Positions 7,779-15,160 of a stretch of DNA of 64,000 nt are shown piece by piece. Numbering within the stretch: the first letter of the stretch is position 1; the number at the start of each line of letters is the position of its first letter. A model generated the notes under the pieces. The model ran no database searches and was not told the DNA's origin. It saw nothing but the letters and a program-made list of their open reading frames with translations. The DNA is from Mesorhizobium sp. YC-39 (GTDB taxonomy: Bacteria; Pseudomonadota; Alphaproteobacteria; Rhizobiales; Rhizobiaceae), in NCBI RefSeq assembly GCF_025753795.1, contig NZ_JAOWPS010000001.1, positions 1,922,001-1,986,000 on the forward strand, read 5' to 3'. The position numbers and the translations under genes are program-made.

Positions 7779-9317
7779 TCAATTCAGCGGCGAACCGCCC
7801 TCGCGCTTGCGGCGCTCCATATAGTCGCGCAGCGCCTCGTCGATGCCGGGATCGATCGGCGGCTGCTCGTATTCGGCGACCATGCGTTTCCAGACGACGT
7901 TGGCCCGCTCGCGCGCCGTCACCTGGCCACGCTCCATCCAGGTGTCGTAATTGTCCCAGTTCGACACCAGCGGCGAATAGAACGCCCGCTCATAGCGCTG
8001 CATCGTGTGCGCGGCGCCGAAGAAATGCCCGGCAGGGCCGACCTCGCGCACCGCTTCCAGCGCCAGCGTGTCGATATCGACCACCGGCGGGTCGAAATAG
8101 GCGCACATCATCTGCAGCATCTCGGCGTCGATCACCAGTTTCTCGAACGATGCCGTCAAGCCGCCGCCGAGCCAGCCGGCCGCATGCAGCACCAGATTGG
8201 CGCCGCCCATCAGGCAGCCCCATAGCGACATCGCGCTCTCATAGGCGGCTTGCGCGTCGACCGAGTTGGCGGCGGTGACGTTGCTTGAGCGGAACGGCAC
8301 GCCGATCAGCCGGCAGAGCTGGCCGGTGATCTGTGCGGCCTGCGTGTATTCGGGCGTACCGAAGGCCGGCGCGCCGGTCTTCATGTCGACATTGGAGGTG
8401 AAGCCGCCATACATCACCGGCACGCCGGGGCGCACGATCTGGGTCAGCACGATGCCGGCCAGCGCTTCGGCATGCTGCTGCGACAGCGCGCCTGCCAGCG
8501 TCACCGGGCTCATCGCGCCGGCCAGCGTGAACGGCGTGATGACATTGACCTGGCCATGCTCGGCCAGCGCGATCAGCCCTTCGGCCATCGGCTCGTCGAG
8601 CTGCAACGGCGAGTTGGTGTTGATGATGCCGGTGAAGACAGGCATCTCTTGGGCAAGATTTTCGCGCGTCGTGCCGAGCGATATCGCCACCATCTCCAGC
8701 GCATCGATAGCCCGTCCGCGGCCGAGCGCCTGCGGCTGCCAGTTCTTGTCGAGCAGCGTGATCTCGGCATAGTAAAGATCGAGGTGGCGCGTATTCTGGT
8801 GCAGGTCGAGCGGCTCGAACGGCCCGCCGCCTTCCTGGTGCAGCACGTTGAACGACTGGATCAGCTTCAGGTAGTCGCACATCTCGGCATAGGTGCCGGG
8901 ACGGCGGCCGCGATCATTGTCCATGACATAGGCCGGTCCGCCGACCGACGACAGGATGCAGTGCCGTCCGCCCACCTTGACGTTCTTCGCCGGATTGCGG
9001 GCGCGCAATTCGAAGGATGACGGCACCATGGCAATGCGCTCCATGACCATGGCGCGGTCGAAGCGCACCCGCATCTCGCCTTCGTCGACATCGCAGCCGG
9101 CCGAGCGATAGAGTTGGCGCGCCTGCGGCTGCAGCACTCGCATGCCGATTTCCTCTAGGATGGTGAGACCCATCTCGTGGATCGTCTGCACCTGGTCGGC
9201 TGACAGGATCTCGATCGGTGCGTAGGGCCGCGTCAGTTGCTTCCACGGCCGCTGTGCGATGCCGCCGACTTCGCGTTGCGGGCGGCCGGGTCTGCGACGT
9301 GCCGTGATGCGTTCCAT
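7779..9317 (-). CDS. MttB/MtgB-like trimethylamine or betaine methyltransferase family protein
   Basis: A 512-residue member of the MttB superfamily, which transfers methyl groups from methylated amines to a corrinoid protein. Conserved blocks include GTYAEMCDYLKLIQ, HQEGGGPFEPLDL, YGGFTSNVDMKTGAPAFGTP and the C-terminal DPPVVDIDTL. The frame has no internal amber codon, so it is not a pyrrolysine enzyme; bacterial MtgB (glycine betaine) also lacks pyrrolysine. No corrinoid-protein gene is nearby. The ATG follows AAGGAG (9331-9336 region, reverse strand). The upstream gap to the flavoprotein gene is filled by a repeat element, so both genes can be one transcript. Confidence 0.8.
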   Translation of the reverse strand: MERITARRRPGRPQREVGGIAQRPWKQLTRPYAPIEILSADQVQTIHEMGLTILEEIGMRVLQPQARQLYRSAGCDVDEGEMRVRFDRAMVMERIAMVPSSFELRARNPAKNVKVGGRHCILSSVGGPAYVMDNDRGRRPGTYAEMCDYLKLIQSFNVLHQEGGGPFEPLDLHQNTRHLDLYYAEITLLDKNWQPQALGRGRAIDALEMVAISLGTTRENLAQEMPVFTGIINTNSPLQLDEPMAEGLIALAEHGQVNVITPFTLAGAMSPVTLAGALSQQHAEALAGIVLTQIVRPGVPVMYGGFTSNVDMKTGAPAFGTPEYTQAAQITGQLCRLIGVPFRSSNVTAANSVDAQAAYESAMSLWGCLMGGANLVLHAAGWLGGGLTASFEKLVIDAEMLQMMCAYFDPPVVDIDTLALEAVREVGPAGHFFGAAHTMQRYERAFYSPLVSNWDNYDTWMERGQVTARERANVVWKRMVAEYEQPPIDPGIDEALRDYMERRKREGGSPLN

Positions 9318-9337
9318 GGCGTCCTAGAACTCCTTGT

Positions 9338-9387
9338 TTGACGCAATTCCCTAGGGAAAGCGCAACGCGCTTTTCCTGAAATTGCTC
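9338..9387. repeat. Rhizobial intergenic palindromic repeat, copy 1
   Basis: Read on the minus strand, it runs from GAGCAATTTCAGGAAAAGCG to a GGGAATTGCGTCAA end. The same two ends occur at 34182-34260 upstream of tmm. The element fills almost the whole gap between the demethylase stop and the MttB-like start and lies just ahead of the latter's ribosome binding site. Confidence 0.6.
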
Positions 9388-11489
9388 TATTCGGCTGCCG
9401 TTCGCATGTCGAAATCCGCCACCGCATCGACGATGGGCGTGTCGCGGCGGTAGGGCTGCCAGCGGACGTTAGCGCCGATCTCGCGAGCGAGCTTGTGACC
9501 GCTGTGGACTGCATGGACGATGGCGCCCGGGGCCAGTGCGTCGCCGATGCGATCGACGCTGCGGATGCCGGCGGCCACAAGCGCGCCCGCGCGTTCCGTC
9601 AGCGTCTCGAAGAGTTCGCCGCGCGGCAATCTCAGCCCGACGATCACCACCGAGCGGCAGGCCACGCTTGTCTCCTCGGCGGTGAACAGATGCGCCAGCG
9701 TCGCTGTCTCGCCATCGAAGGACTTCAGCAGATGCAGTGTGGTCACCGCCACCTTGCGTCGCGCCAGCGCCCGATGCACCAGGGGCAATTCGTTGGTCAT
9801 GATCGTCCATGCCGAGGCCTGGCCTGCCGGCGTCACGTAGCTGACCGGTATGCCCTGTGCGGCCAGATGCTCGGTGAGAACGCCGCCCATGTAATAATTA
9901 TCGAAATCGAAGACGAGGGTTGGCCCCTTTGGAAGCCGGCCGCTGGCGATGTCGTCCGGGGTGAAAACATCGGGATGGTCGAGCCGGCCGACCGGAATCT
10001 CCAGCGAGGAATAGAGCATGTCAGTCCAGCGCGCGCCGGTGGCCAGCACCACCCGATCCGGGGCCAGGTCGACAATCTCGTCCGCGCCGAGAACACTCTC
10101 GGCATAGAGCGATACATTGCTCATCTCGTTGAGACGCCCCAGCCGGTAGTCGACCACGCGGTTCCAGGCCGAGAGGCCGGGCAGCGTCTTCTCGAAGGTC
10201 AGACGCCCACCGAAAGTCCGGCTGCTGTCGGCGAGCGTGACCTCATGGCCGCGACGGCCGAGCGTCAGCGCGCATTCGAGCCCGGCCGGACCGCCGCCGA
10301 CAATGAGAATGCGTTCAGGCCTGTCAGCGCGATCGGCGCGTTCGGGGTGCCAGCCGCGCCGCCACTCTTCGCCCGCGGTCGGGTTCTGGGTGCAGCGTAC
10401 CGGCACGCCGTCGTGCCAGCTCGAAATACAGATGTTGCAGCCGATGCACTCGCGGATCTCGGCCTCGCGGCCCTCGCGGATCTTGTTGGGCAGGAAGGGG
10501 TCGGCGATCGATGGCCGCGCGCCGCCGATGAAGTCCAAAACGCCACGCCTGATCTGCGAGACCATGGTGTCGGGCGAGGTGAAGCGCCCGACTCCGACCA
10601 CCGGCTTCCTGGTCAGCGATTTGACGAAATCGATCACCGGCTCGTGGCTGCCTTCGCCGGTGAAGCGCGACGCCGAGCAGTCCGTCGGACTGGAATCCAT
10701 CTTGACGTCGAACAGGTCCGGCACATCCGCCAGCAGTTCGACCAGTTCGTGCGCCTCGGAGGGCTGGTTGCGGCCGGGCCTGCCGCGCAATTCCTCAAGA
10801 CTTACCCGCAAGGCGACGCCGCAGTCCTTGCCGACGGCATCCTTTGTGACTTCGATCATCTCGCGCACGAAGCGCACCCGGTTCTCGATAGAGCCGCCAT
10901 AACAGTCGGAGCGATGATTGTATTCCGGCAGCAGGAACTCGTAGCCGAGATAGCCCATGCCGGCATAGACATAGACGATGTCAAAGCCGGCCGTGCGCGC
11001 CTTGCGCGCCGCTTCCGCCTGGCATCTCAGCACCTCGCGTATATCGGCCTTGTCCATCGTCTTCGGCCTGAGATTGCCCATGAAGCCGACATGCGTGGCC
11101 ATCCATGGAATTCCGGACGGTGACAGCGGCGGCAGGCGGCTTGTCTTGTTCATCACCGATGCGCCGCCATGCCATAGCTCCACGCCGGCAAGCGCGCCGT
11201 GGCGGTGCGCCGCCTCCGTCATCAGCGCATGCGCGCGGATATCGTTGCCGTCCCACAGGGTCGCGAAAGGCAGCGGTGCATCGTCGGAGCTGGGGTCGAT
11301 CGAACAGGCGCCGGTGCAGATCACGCCCCATCCACCCTCGGCCTTGGCCTCACGAAAGGCCGCGCGAACCCGCGGCAGCGCATTGGTCATGCCGCTGGCG
11401 TGCGGCACCTGGTAGAAGCGGTTCGGCGCCGTGACAGGCCCGATGCGCACCGGTTCGAACAGGATCTCGTAGCGGGGATTGCACTGCAT
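9387..11489 (-). CDS. TMADH-family iron-sulfur flavoprotein demethylase (DgcA/StcD-like)
   Basis: A 700-residue protein with an old-yellow-enzyme FMN barrel (about 1-370), a 4Fe-4S motif (CIGCNICISSW with a fourth Cys 11 residues after ICI...; about 345-365) and a C-terminal ADP/NAD-binding module (ILIVGGGPAGLE). This is the layout of trimethylamine, dimethylamine and dimethylglycine dehydrogenases. The N-terminus NRFYQVPHASGMT has Ala where TMADH has the FMN-linking Cys, and the TMA-binding Tyr of the EGGW block is also changed, so trimethylamine is unlikely; dimethylglycine or N-methylproline is a better guess. The start at 11489 is preferred over 11582, because otherwise a 38-bp palindrome would be coding and the family alignment begins here. 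Confidence 0.8.
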   Translation of the reverse strand: MQCNPRYEILFEPVRIGPVTAPNRFYQVPHASGMTNALPRVRAAFREAKAEGGWGVICTGACSIDPSSDDAPLPFATLWDGNDIRAHALMTEAAHRHGALAGVELWHGGASVMNKTSRLPPLSPSGIPWMATHVGFMGNLRPKTMDKADIREVLRCQAEAARKARTAGFDIVYVYAGMGYLGYEFLLPEYNHRSDCYGGSIENRVRFVREMIEVTKDAVGKDCGVALRVSLEELRGRPGRNQPSEAHELVELLADVPDLFDVKMDSSPTDCSASRFTGEGSHEPVIDFVKSLTRKPVVGVGRFTSPDTMVSQIRRGVLDFIGGARPSIADPFLPNKIREGREAEIRECIGCNICISSWHDGVPVRCTQNPTAGEEWRRGWHPERADRADRPERILIVGGGPAGLECALTLGRRGHEVTLADSSRTFGGRLTFEKTLPGLSAWNRVVDYRLGRLNEMSNVSLYAESVLGADEIVDLAPDRVVLATGARWTDMLYSSLEIPVGRLDHPDVFTPDDIASGRLPKGPTLVFDFDNYYMGGVLTEHLAAQGIPVSYVTPAGQASAWTIMTNELPLVHRALARRKVAVTTLHLLKSFDGETATLAHLFTAEETSVACRSVVIVGLRLPRGELFETLTERAGALVAAGIRSVDRIGDALAPGAIVHAVHSGHKLAREIGANVRWQPYRRDTPIVDAVADFDMRTAAE

Positions 11490-11500
11490 CTGGGCTTCGA

Positions 11501-11538
11501 GAATATGGTTGTTGAACGATCGTACAACAAGCATATTC
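11501..11538. promoter_or_regulatory. 38-bp near-perfect palindrome upstream of the TMADH-like gene
   Basis: The two 19-base halves (11501-11519 and 11520-11538) are inverted copies with 2 mismatches; outer arms GAATATG and ATATTC, core TTG-n-ACGATCGT-n-CAA. It starts 12 bases upstream of the chosen ATG. Such a long symmetric site suggests binding of two dimers of a repressor; the TetR (7092) or MarR (12130) products are candidates. It could also fold as a strong hairpin. Confidence 0.55.
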
Positions 11539-11615
11539 TCGCGCGTGGAATAACGCAATGGCCTAGCGGCGCCGGCTCGCAATCTTGGAAGATTGAGCTT
11601 TTTCGACTTGTTTGA

Positions 11616-12149
11616 TCAGCCGCCGAACCACATCCGCCGCAGCAGGCGATCGCGGCGAACGAACTGGTGGTAGAGAGCCGCTCCGGCATGAAACACCAGC
11701 AGCGCGACAAGCAAGAATCCACCCAGGCCATGAGGTGCGCGCGGCGCATAATCAGTGAAGTTCGGCAATCTGGCGTCAGGCAGGCCGAAGATTGCGGAGG
11801 CCGCGCCACTCAGGATCACCATCCCGGCACCGCTGGCGATCATGCCGAAAATGACGACATAGAAGGCCACATGGACGCTGCGTGCGATCCGTTCCTGCCA
11901 GGCGGGCAGTCCCGCCACGGGGCGCGGCCTCAGATCGAAGCGCCACCACCAGACAATGCGGAATGCCGTAAGAAACAGAATCATGATCGCGATTGGAATG
12001 TGGAAACGCAGGACACCAGCTTTGGTGGCCGCATCCATGGCGTTGGCGGCGCGGAAGCCAGAGCCGAGCAGGGCCAGGATCAGGATGGCGCTCAGCCAGT
12101 GAATGGAGACCGCTACGGTGCCGTAGCGGTCAGGCCTGCTCATCTGCAT
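11616..12149 (-). CDS. Cytochrome b561-family membrane protein
   Basis: A 177-residue protein with four predicted membrane spans of the bacterial cytochrome b561 (CybB) family. Heme-ligand histidines are seen in SIHWL (span 1), RFHIPIAI (span 2) and LVFHAGAALYHQFVRRD (last span). It would pass electrons from quinol to a periplasmic acceptor. The ATG at 12149 follows GAGAGAG by six bases; a TTG at 12164 would lengthen it slightly. The start lies inside the end of the MarR gene, so the two are translationally coupled and the MarR protein may control it. Confidence 0.85.
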   Translation of the reverse strand: MQMSRPDRYGTVAVSIHWLSAILILALLGSGFRAANAMDAATKAGVLRFHIPIAIMILFLTAFRIVWWWRFDLRPRPVAGLPAWQERIARSVHVAFYVVIFGMIASGAGMVILSGAASAIFGLPDARLPNFTDYAPRAPHGLGGFLLVALLVFHAGAALYHQFVRRDRLLRRMWFGG

Positions 12150-12606
12150 CCACGTCTCTCTCAAGTTTCCGGCGCAGCGTCATCATGACCCTGTGCATCG
12201 TGTTGATGTCCCTGACCGAGAGCCCGTCCGCGAGGTTGTTGATCCAGGGCGCCTGCAAGCGCATCGCGGCGTCGAAGGCCTGTCTTCCCTTGCCGGTCAG
12301 AACAACCAGTTGCGCTCGCTGGTGATGCGGATTGGCCTCGAATGCGACGAGCCCTTCTCTATGCAGGTCGTTGACGATCCGCTGCACGTTCTGGCGGTTG
12401 GCGCCAAGATCACGTGCCAGCCAGGCGACCGGCTGCGGCCGTTCGGCGATGACGATGGCGCCGAGAACCTGCCAACGGGCGCTCGTCAGGCCAAGGCCGG
12501 CGACCAGCCTGTCTCCTGCGGTTTGCATCCGGCTGTTGAGTCTGAATAGGTCGAGAATGAGGTCGTTCAAGGCATTGGCGGCCGGGGTTCGATCGGTATC
12601 GTTCAT
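12130..12606 (-). CDS. MarR-family transcriptional regulator
   Basis: A 158-residue winged-helix regulator. The recognition region is PVAWLARDLGANRQNVQRIVNDL (helix-turn-helix, about 62-84, shown in family position), followed by the wing NPHHQRAQLVVLTGKGRQ. It overlaps the cytochrome b561 gene by about 20 bases and is divergent from the ABM-fold gene at 12704. The 97-base divergent region holds several repeats. Control of both neighbours is inferred. Confidence 0.9.
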   Translation of the reverse strand: MNDTDRTPAANALNDLILDLFRLNSRMQTAGDRLVAGLGLTSARWQVLGAIVIAERPQPVAWLARDLGANRQNVQRIVNDLHREGLVAFEANPHHQRAQLVVLTGKGRQAFDAAMRLQAPWINNLADGLSVRDINTMHRVMMTLRRKLERDVDADEQA

Positions 12607-12616
12607 TTGTCATCCT

Positions 12617-12682
12617 ATATCGATATTGACATCGTGATGTCAAGTTGGTATGTATGCATCATAACAGAGTGACATCATAACA
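12617..12682. promoter_or_regulatory. Operator-like cluster between marR and the ABM-fold gene
   Basis: The region holds the palindrome ATATCGATAT (12617-12626), a perfect TGACATC-GT-GATGTCA inverted repeat (12627-12642), and a direct repeat CATCATAACA at 12658-12667 and 12673-12682. It lies between two divergent starts, a typical place for MarR binding. Confidence 0.55.
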
Positions 12683-12703
12683 CCAATTAGATGGAGCCTT
12701 ATC

Positions 12704-13072
12704 ATGACGCAGATGCGCCCAATGGACCCTGCCTTTCCCATTGACCGTCAGGTCGCGATCGATGCAACCGCCGTCGTGCTGGTCAACCTTTTCACGCTCG
12801 ATGAGGCAGACGAGCAGACCTTCCTCCGGGTGTGGCAGGACGATGCTGCATTCATGAAGCAGCAGCCGGGCTTCATCTCGACCCAGCTTCACCGAGCGAT
12901 CGGCGAAAGCCCCACTTACCTGAATTCTGCCGTGTGGGAATCGACTGCCGCCTTCCGGGCCGCGTTCACGCATCCGGAATTCAGGGCCAAAATCTCCGCC
13001 TATCCGTCCTCGGCAGTCGCTTCCCCGCATTTGTTCCAGAAGGTCGCGGTGCCGGGCATCTGTGTCGCATAG
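12704..13072 (+). CDS. Antibiotic-biosynthesis-monooxygenase (ABM) fold protein
   Basis: A 122-residue dimeric alpha/beta-barrel type protein. Features are the strand AVVLVNLFTL, the helix QTFLRVWQDDAAFMKQQPGF, then STQLHRAIGESPTYLNSAVWES and the terminal HPEFRAKISAYPSS. Proteins of this fold include quinone-modifying monooxygenases and heme-degrading enzymes, but many have unknown substrates. It has its own promoter region and is divergent from marR, suggesting MarR control, perhaps with the b561 protein in a redox response. Confidence 0.75.
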   Translation: MTQMRPMDPAFPIDRQVAIDATAVVLVNLFTLDEADEQTFLRVWQDDAAFMKQQPGFISTQLHRAIGESPTYLNSAVWESTAAFRAAFTHPEFRAKISAYPSSAVASPHLFQKVAVPGICVA

Positions 13073-13119
13073 CCTGAGCTGACCGTCGGTGCGGAAAAGC
13101 GCATCGTCGAACAAAGAGG

Positions 13120-13154
13120 CAGAGCCTGAACCATCCGGGATGGTTCAGGCTCTG
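13120..13154. terminator. 17-bp-stem palindrome between convergent genes
   Basis: The arms 13120-13136 and 13138-13154 are perfectly complementary around a single base. It stands between the convergent ABM-fold gene and APC permease gene and may terminate both, though no T-run follows. Confidence 0.6.
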
Positions 13155-13219
13155 TCGGGATGGTTCGGAAGCGAGAGGATCGAGCGCGTCGCTATGCGCC
13201 CGATCCATTCAGCCTGCCG

Positions 13220-14929
13220 TCAGATGACGAAAAACCAGTTGGCCAGCAGCATCACCACCACGCCGGCAACCAGCGTCAGATAGGGCAGGATGCCCGCCTT
13301 CTTGACCCTGAGGTCCGACGACTTCATGCCAAGGTCGGCCAGCATATGGTCAGGGAATTTACCCTTGTCCTGGACGTAGTGCCGGAAGCAGAACACCGGG
13401 ATGATCAGGGCGGCGGTGATCAGACCGGCCCACAGCGCCATCGGGTTCCAGACCTTGGCGCCGGCGCCCATGAAGATCGCATTGACATAGGCGAAGATCG
13501 CACCGACGCCGAGCAGCCAACTCGGCGCGCGCCATGGCCGCTCGATATGACCATTGTCGATGCGGTGGATCCAGCCGGCATTGAGGTTGAGGAAGTTGAA
13601 GATGATGTAGCCGCAATTCGACACGGCGAGGATAAAGAAGAAGCTGGTCGCGTCGGCGGAGGCGATGGCCAGCACGATCAGGTTGAAGATCAGGTCGGTC
13701 CACATCGCCCGCGTCGGCGCGCCATGCTCGTTGACATGGCTGAGGTAGCGCGGCAGCCAGCCATCGACCGAGCCCTGGTAGAGCGTGCGCGAGGAGCCGG
13801 CCATCGCCGTCATGATGCACAGCACCAGCGCCAGGATCATCAGCATCACCAGCAGGCTGTGGATCAGATTTCCGCCACCCACCATGCCGGCCAAGGCATC
13901 GGCAACGCCCGAGCCGTCGACGATCGGCGTCGCCAGCATGCCGTTGAGGCCGAGCACGCCCTGGAAGGTGAACGGCACCAGGATGAACAGCAGCATGCAG
14001 AGCAGGCCGGAGTAGAAGATGGCCTTGAACGTGTCGGTGCCGGGGTTCTTGAACTCGGACGTGTAGCAGACGGCGGTCTCGAAACCGTAGGTCGACCACG
14101 CCGCGATGAACATGCCGCCAAGCACGAGTGTCCAGCCGGCGATGTTCCACGCGCCGGGCTCTGGCGCGTAGGCCGCCGCCAGCGGCACCAGTGGCGAGAA
14201 ATTCGCCCAATTGATCTGGCCGGTGAAGATCGGCACCAGGCCGACGATCAGCATCGGGATGATAACCAGCAGGCCGATATATTTCTGCACATTGGCCGTG
14301 CCCAGGATGCCGCGATGCTGGATGGAGAAGATGATCAGCATCAGCAGCGCGCCGATGAAGAAGGTGGCGTTGAAGGTGAAGGAGACCGGCCCTAGCGTGT
14401 GACCGTAGAGTGTCCAGCTGCGGATCGCCGGCGTGGCGGCGGCGGTCACCGCCGCAATCGCGTCGGCAGCGCTCGTTCCGGCATGCGCCGCGATATAGGC
14501 CACCACTTCCGGCGAGGTGTCGGTGAAGATTGGCAGCGGCGCCAGCGCGTTGAGGATATAGGCGGCGGCGATCGAACAGCCGAGCGACAGCACCGGCGAC
14601 CAGGCGAACCAGTTGCACCACACCGAAAGCGGCGCGATGAACTTGGAATAGCGCAGCCAGGCGGTGGCGCCGTAGATCGAGGCGCCGCCGGACTTGTTCG
14701 GAAACAGCCCGGCGATCTCCGCATAGGTGAAGGACTGCAGGAAGCCCATGATCATGGACACGGTCCAGATCAGGAAGGCCAGCGTGCCGGTGGTGCCGGC
14801 AATGCCGCCGATCGAAAACAGGACAAGGGCGGGAACGCCGCTTGCCACCCAGAAGGCGCCACGCCAGTCAATGTGCCTGAGCAGCTTGCCTTCGACAGGC
14901 TGCTCCAGGGCAGTCGTTATCGTGCTCAT
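13220..14929 (-). CDS. APC-superfamily amino acid/amine permease
   Basis: A 569-residue membrane protein with about 12 hydrophobic segments. The first is GAFWVASGVPALVLFSIGGI, and the APC consensus GSSRTLYQGSVDGWLP is present near residue 395. A large hydrophilic insert of about 45 residues lies between spans 3 and 4. The ATG at 14929 follows GGGGAAG; an earlier frame extension has no support. It lies downstream of tdm on the same strand, separated by 231 bases, and may import or export a methylated amine or an amino acid carrier of the C1 pathway. The substrate is not known. Confidence 0.8.
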   Translation of the reverse strand: MSTITTALEQPVEGKLLRHIDWRGAFWVASGVPALVLFSIGGIAGTTGTLAFLIWTVSMIMGFLQSFTYAEIAGLFPNKSGGASIYGATAWLRYSKFIAPLSVWCNWFAWSPVLSLGCSIAAAYILNALAPLPIFTDTSPEVVAYIAAHAGTSAADAIAAVTAAATPAIRSWTLYGHTLGPVSFTFNATFFIGALLMLIIFSIQHRGILGTANVQKYIGLLVIIPMLIVGLVPIFTGQINWANFSPLVPLAAAYAPEPGAWNIAGWTLVLGGMFIAAWSTYGFETAVCYTSEFKNPGTDTFKAIFYSGLLCMLLFILVPFTFQGVLGLNGMLATPIVDGSGVADALAGMVGGGNLIHSLLVMLMILALVLCIMTAMAGSSRTLYQGSVDGWLPRYLSHVNEHGAPTRAMWTDLIFNLIVLAIASADATSFFFILAVSNCGYIIFNFLNLNAGWIHRIDNGHIERPWRAPSWLLGVGAIFAYVNAIFMGAGAKVWNPMALWAGLITAALIIPVFCFRHYVQDKGKFPDHMLADLGMKSSDLRVKKAGILPYLTLVAGVVVMLLANWFFVI

Positions 14930-15160
14930 GTGTTTGGCTTCCCCATTGGTTATTCCCGTGGCGACGGCCCCGGCTGCACGGAGCTCAATCGTCATTTCAA
15001 CGACCGCGTGTGTTTCCGCTCAGTCGTATTTTTTTCTTAACAGTAAAGATTGATCCGCCGCGCTTTCACGTCAAGCGTTTTGTGAGCTTGTACACATCAC
15101 GCTTGCGAACCGGCCAGCGGGCACCGCCGACAAGCCAATTGCACGCTTGGGGTGCTGCCG

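Noticed and set aside
7779..9317. Pyrrolysine-type MttB
   Set aside because: No in-frame amber codon is present and the frame is continuous to a normal stop.
11490..11582. N-terminal extension of the TMADH-like protein
   Set aside because: The family alignment starts at 11489 and the extra codons cross a 38-bp palindrome.
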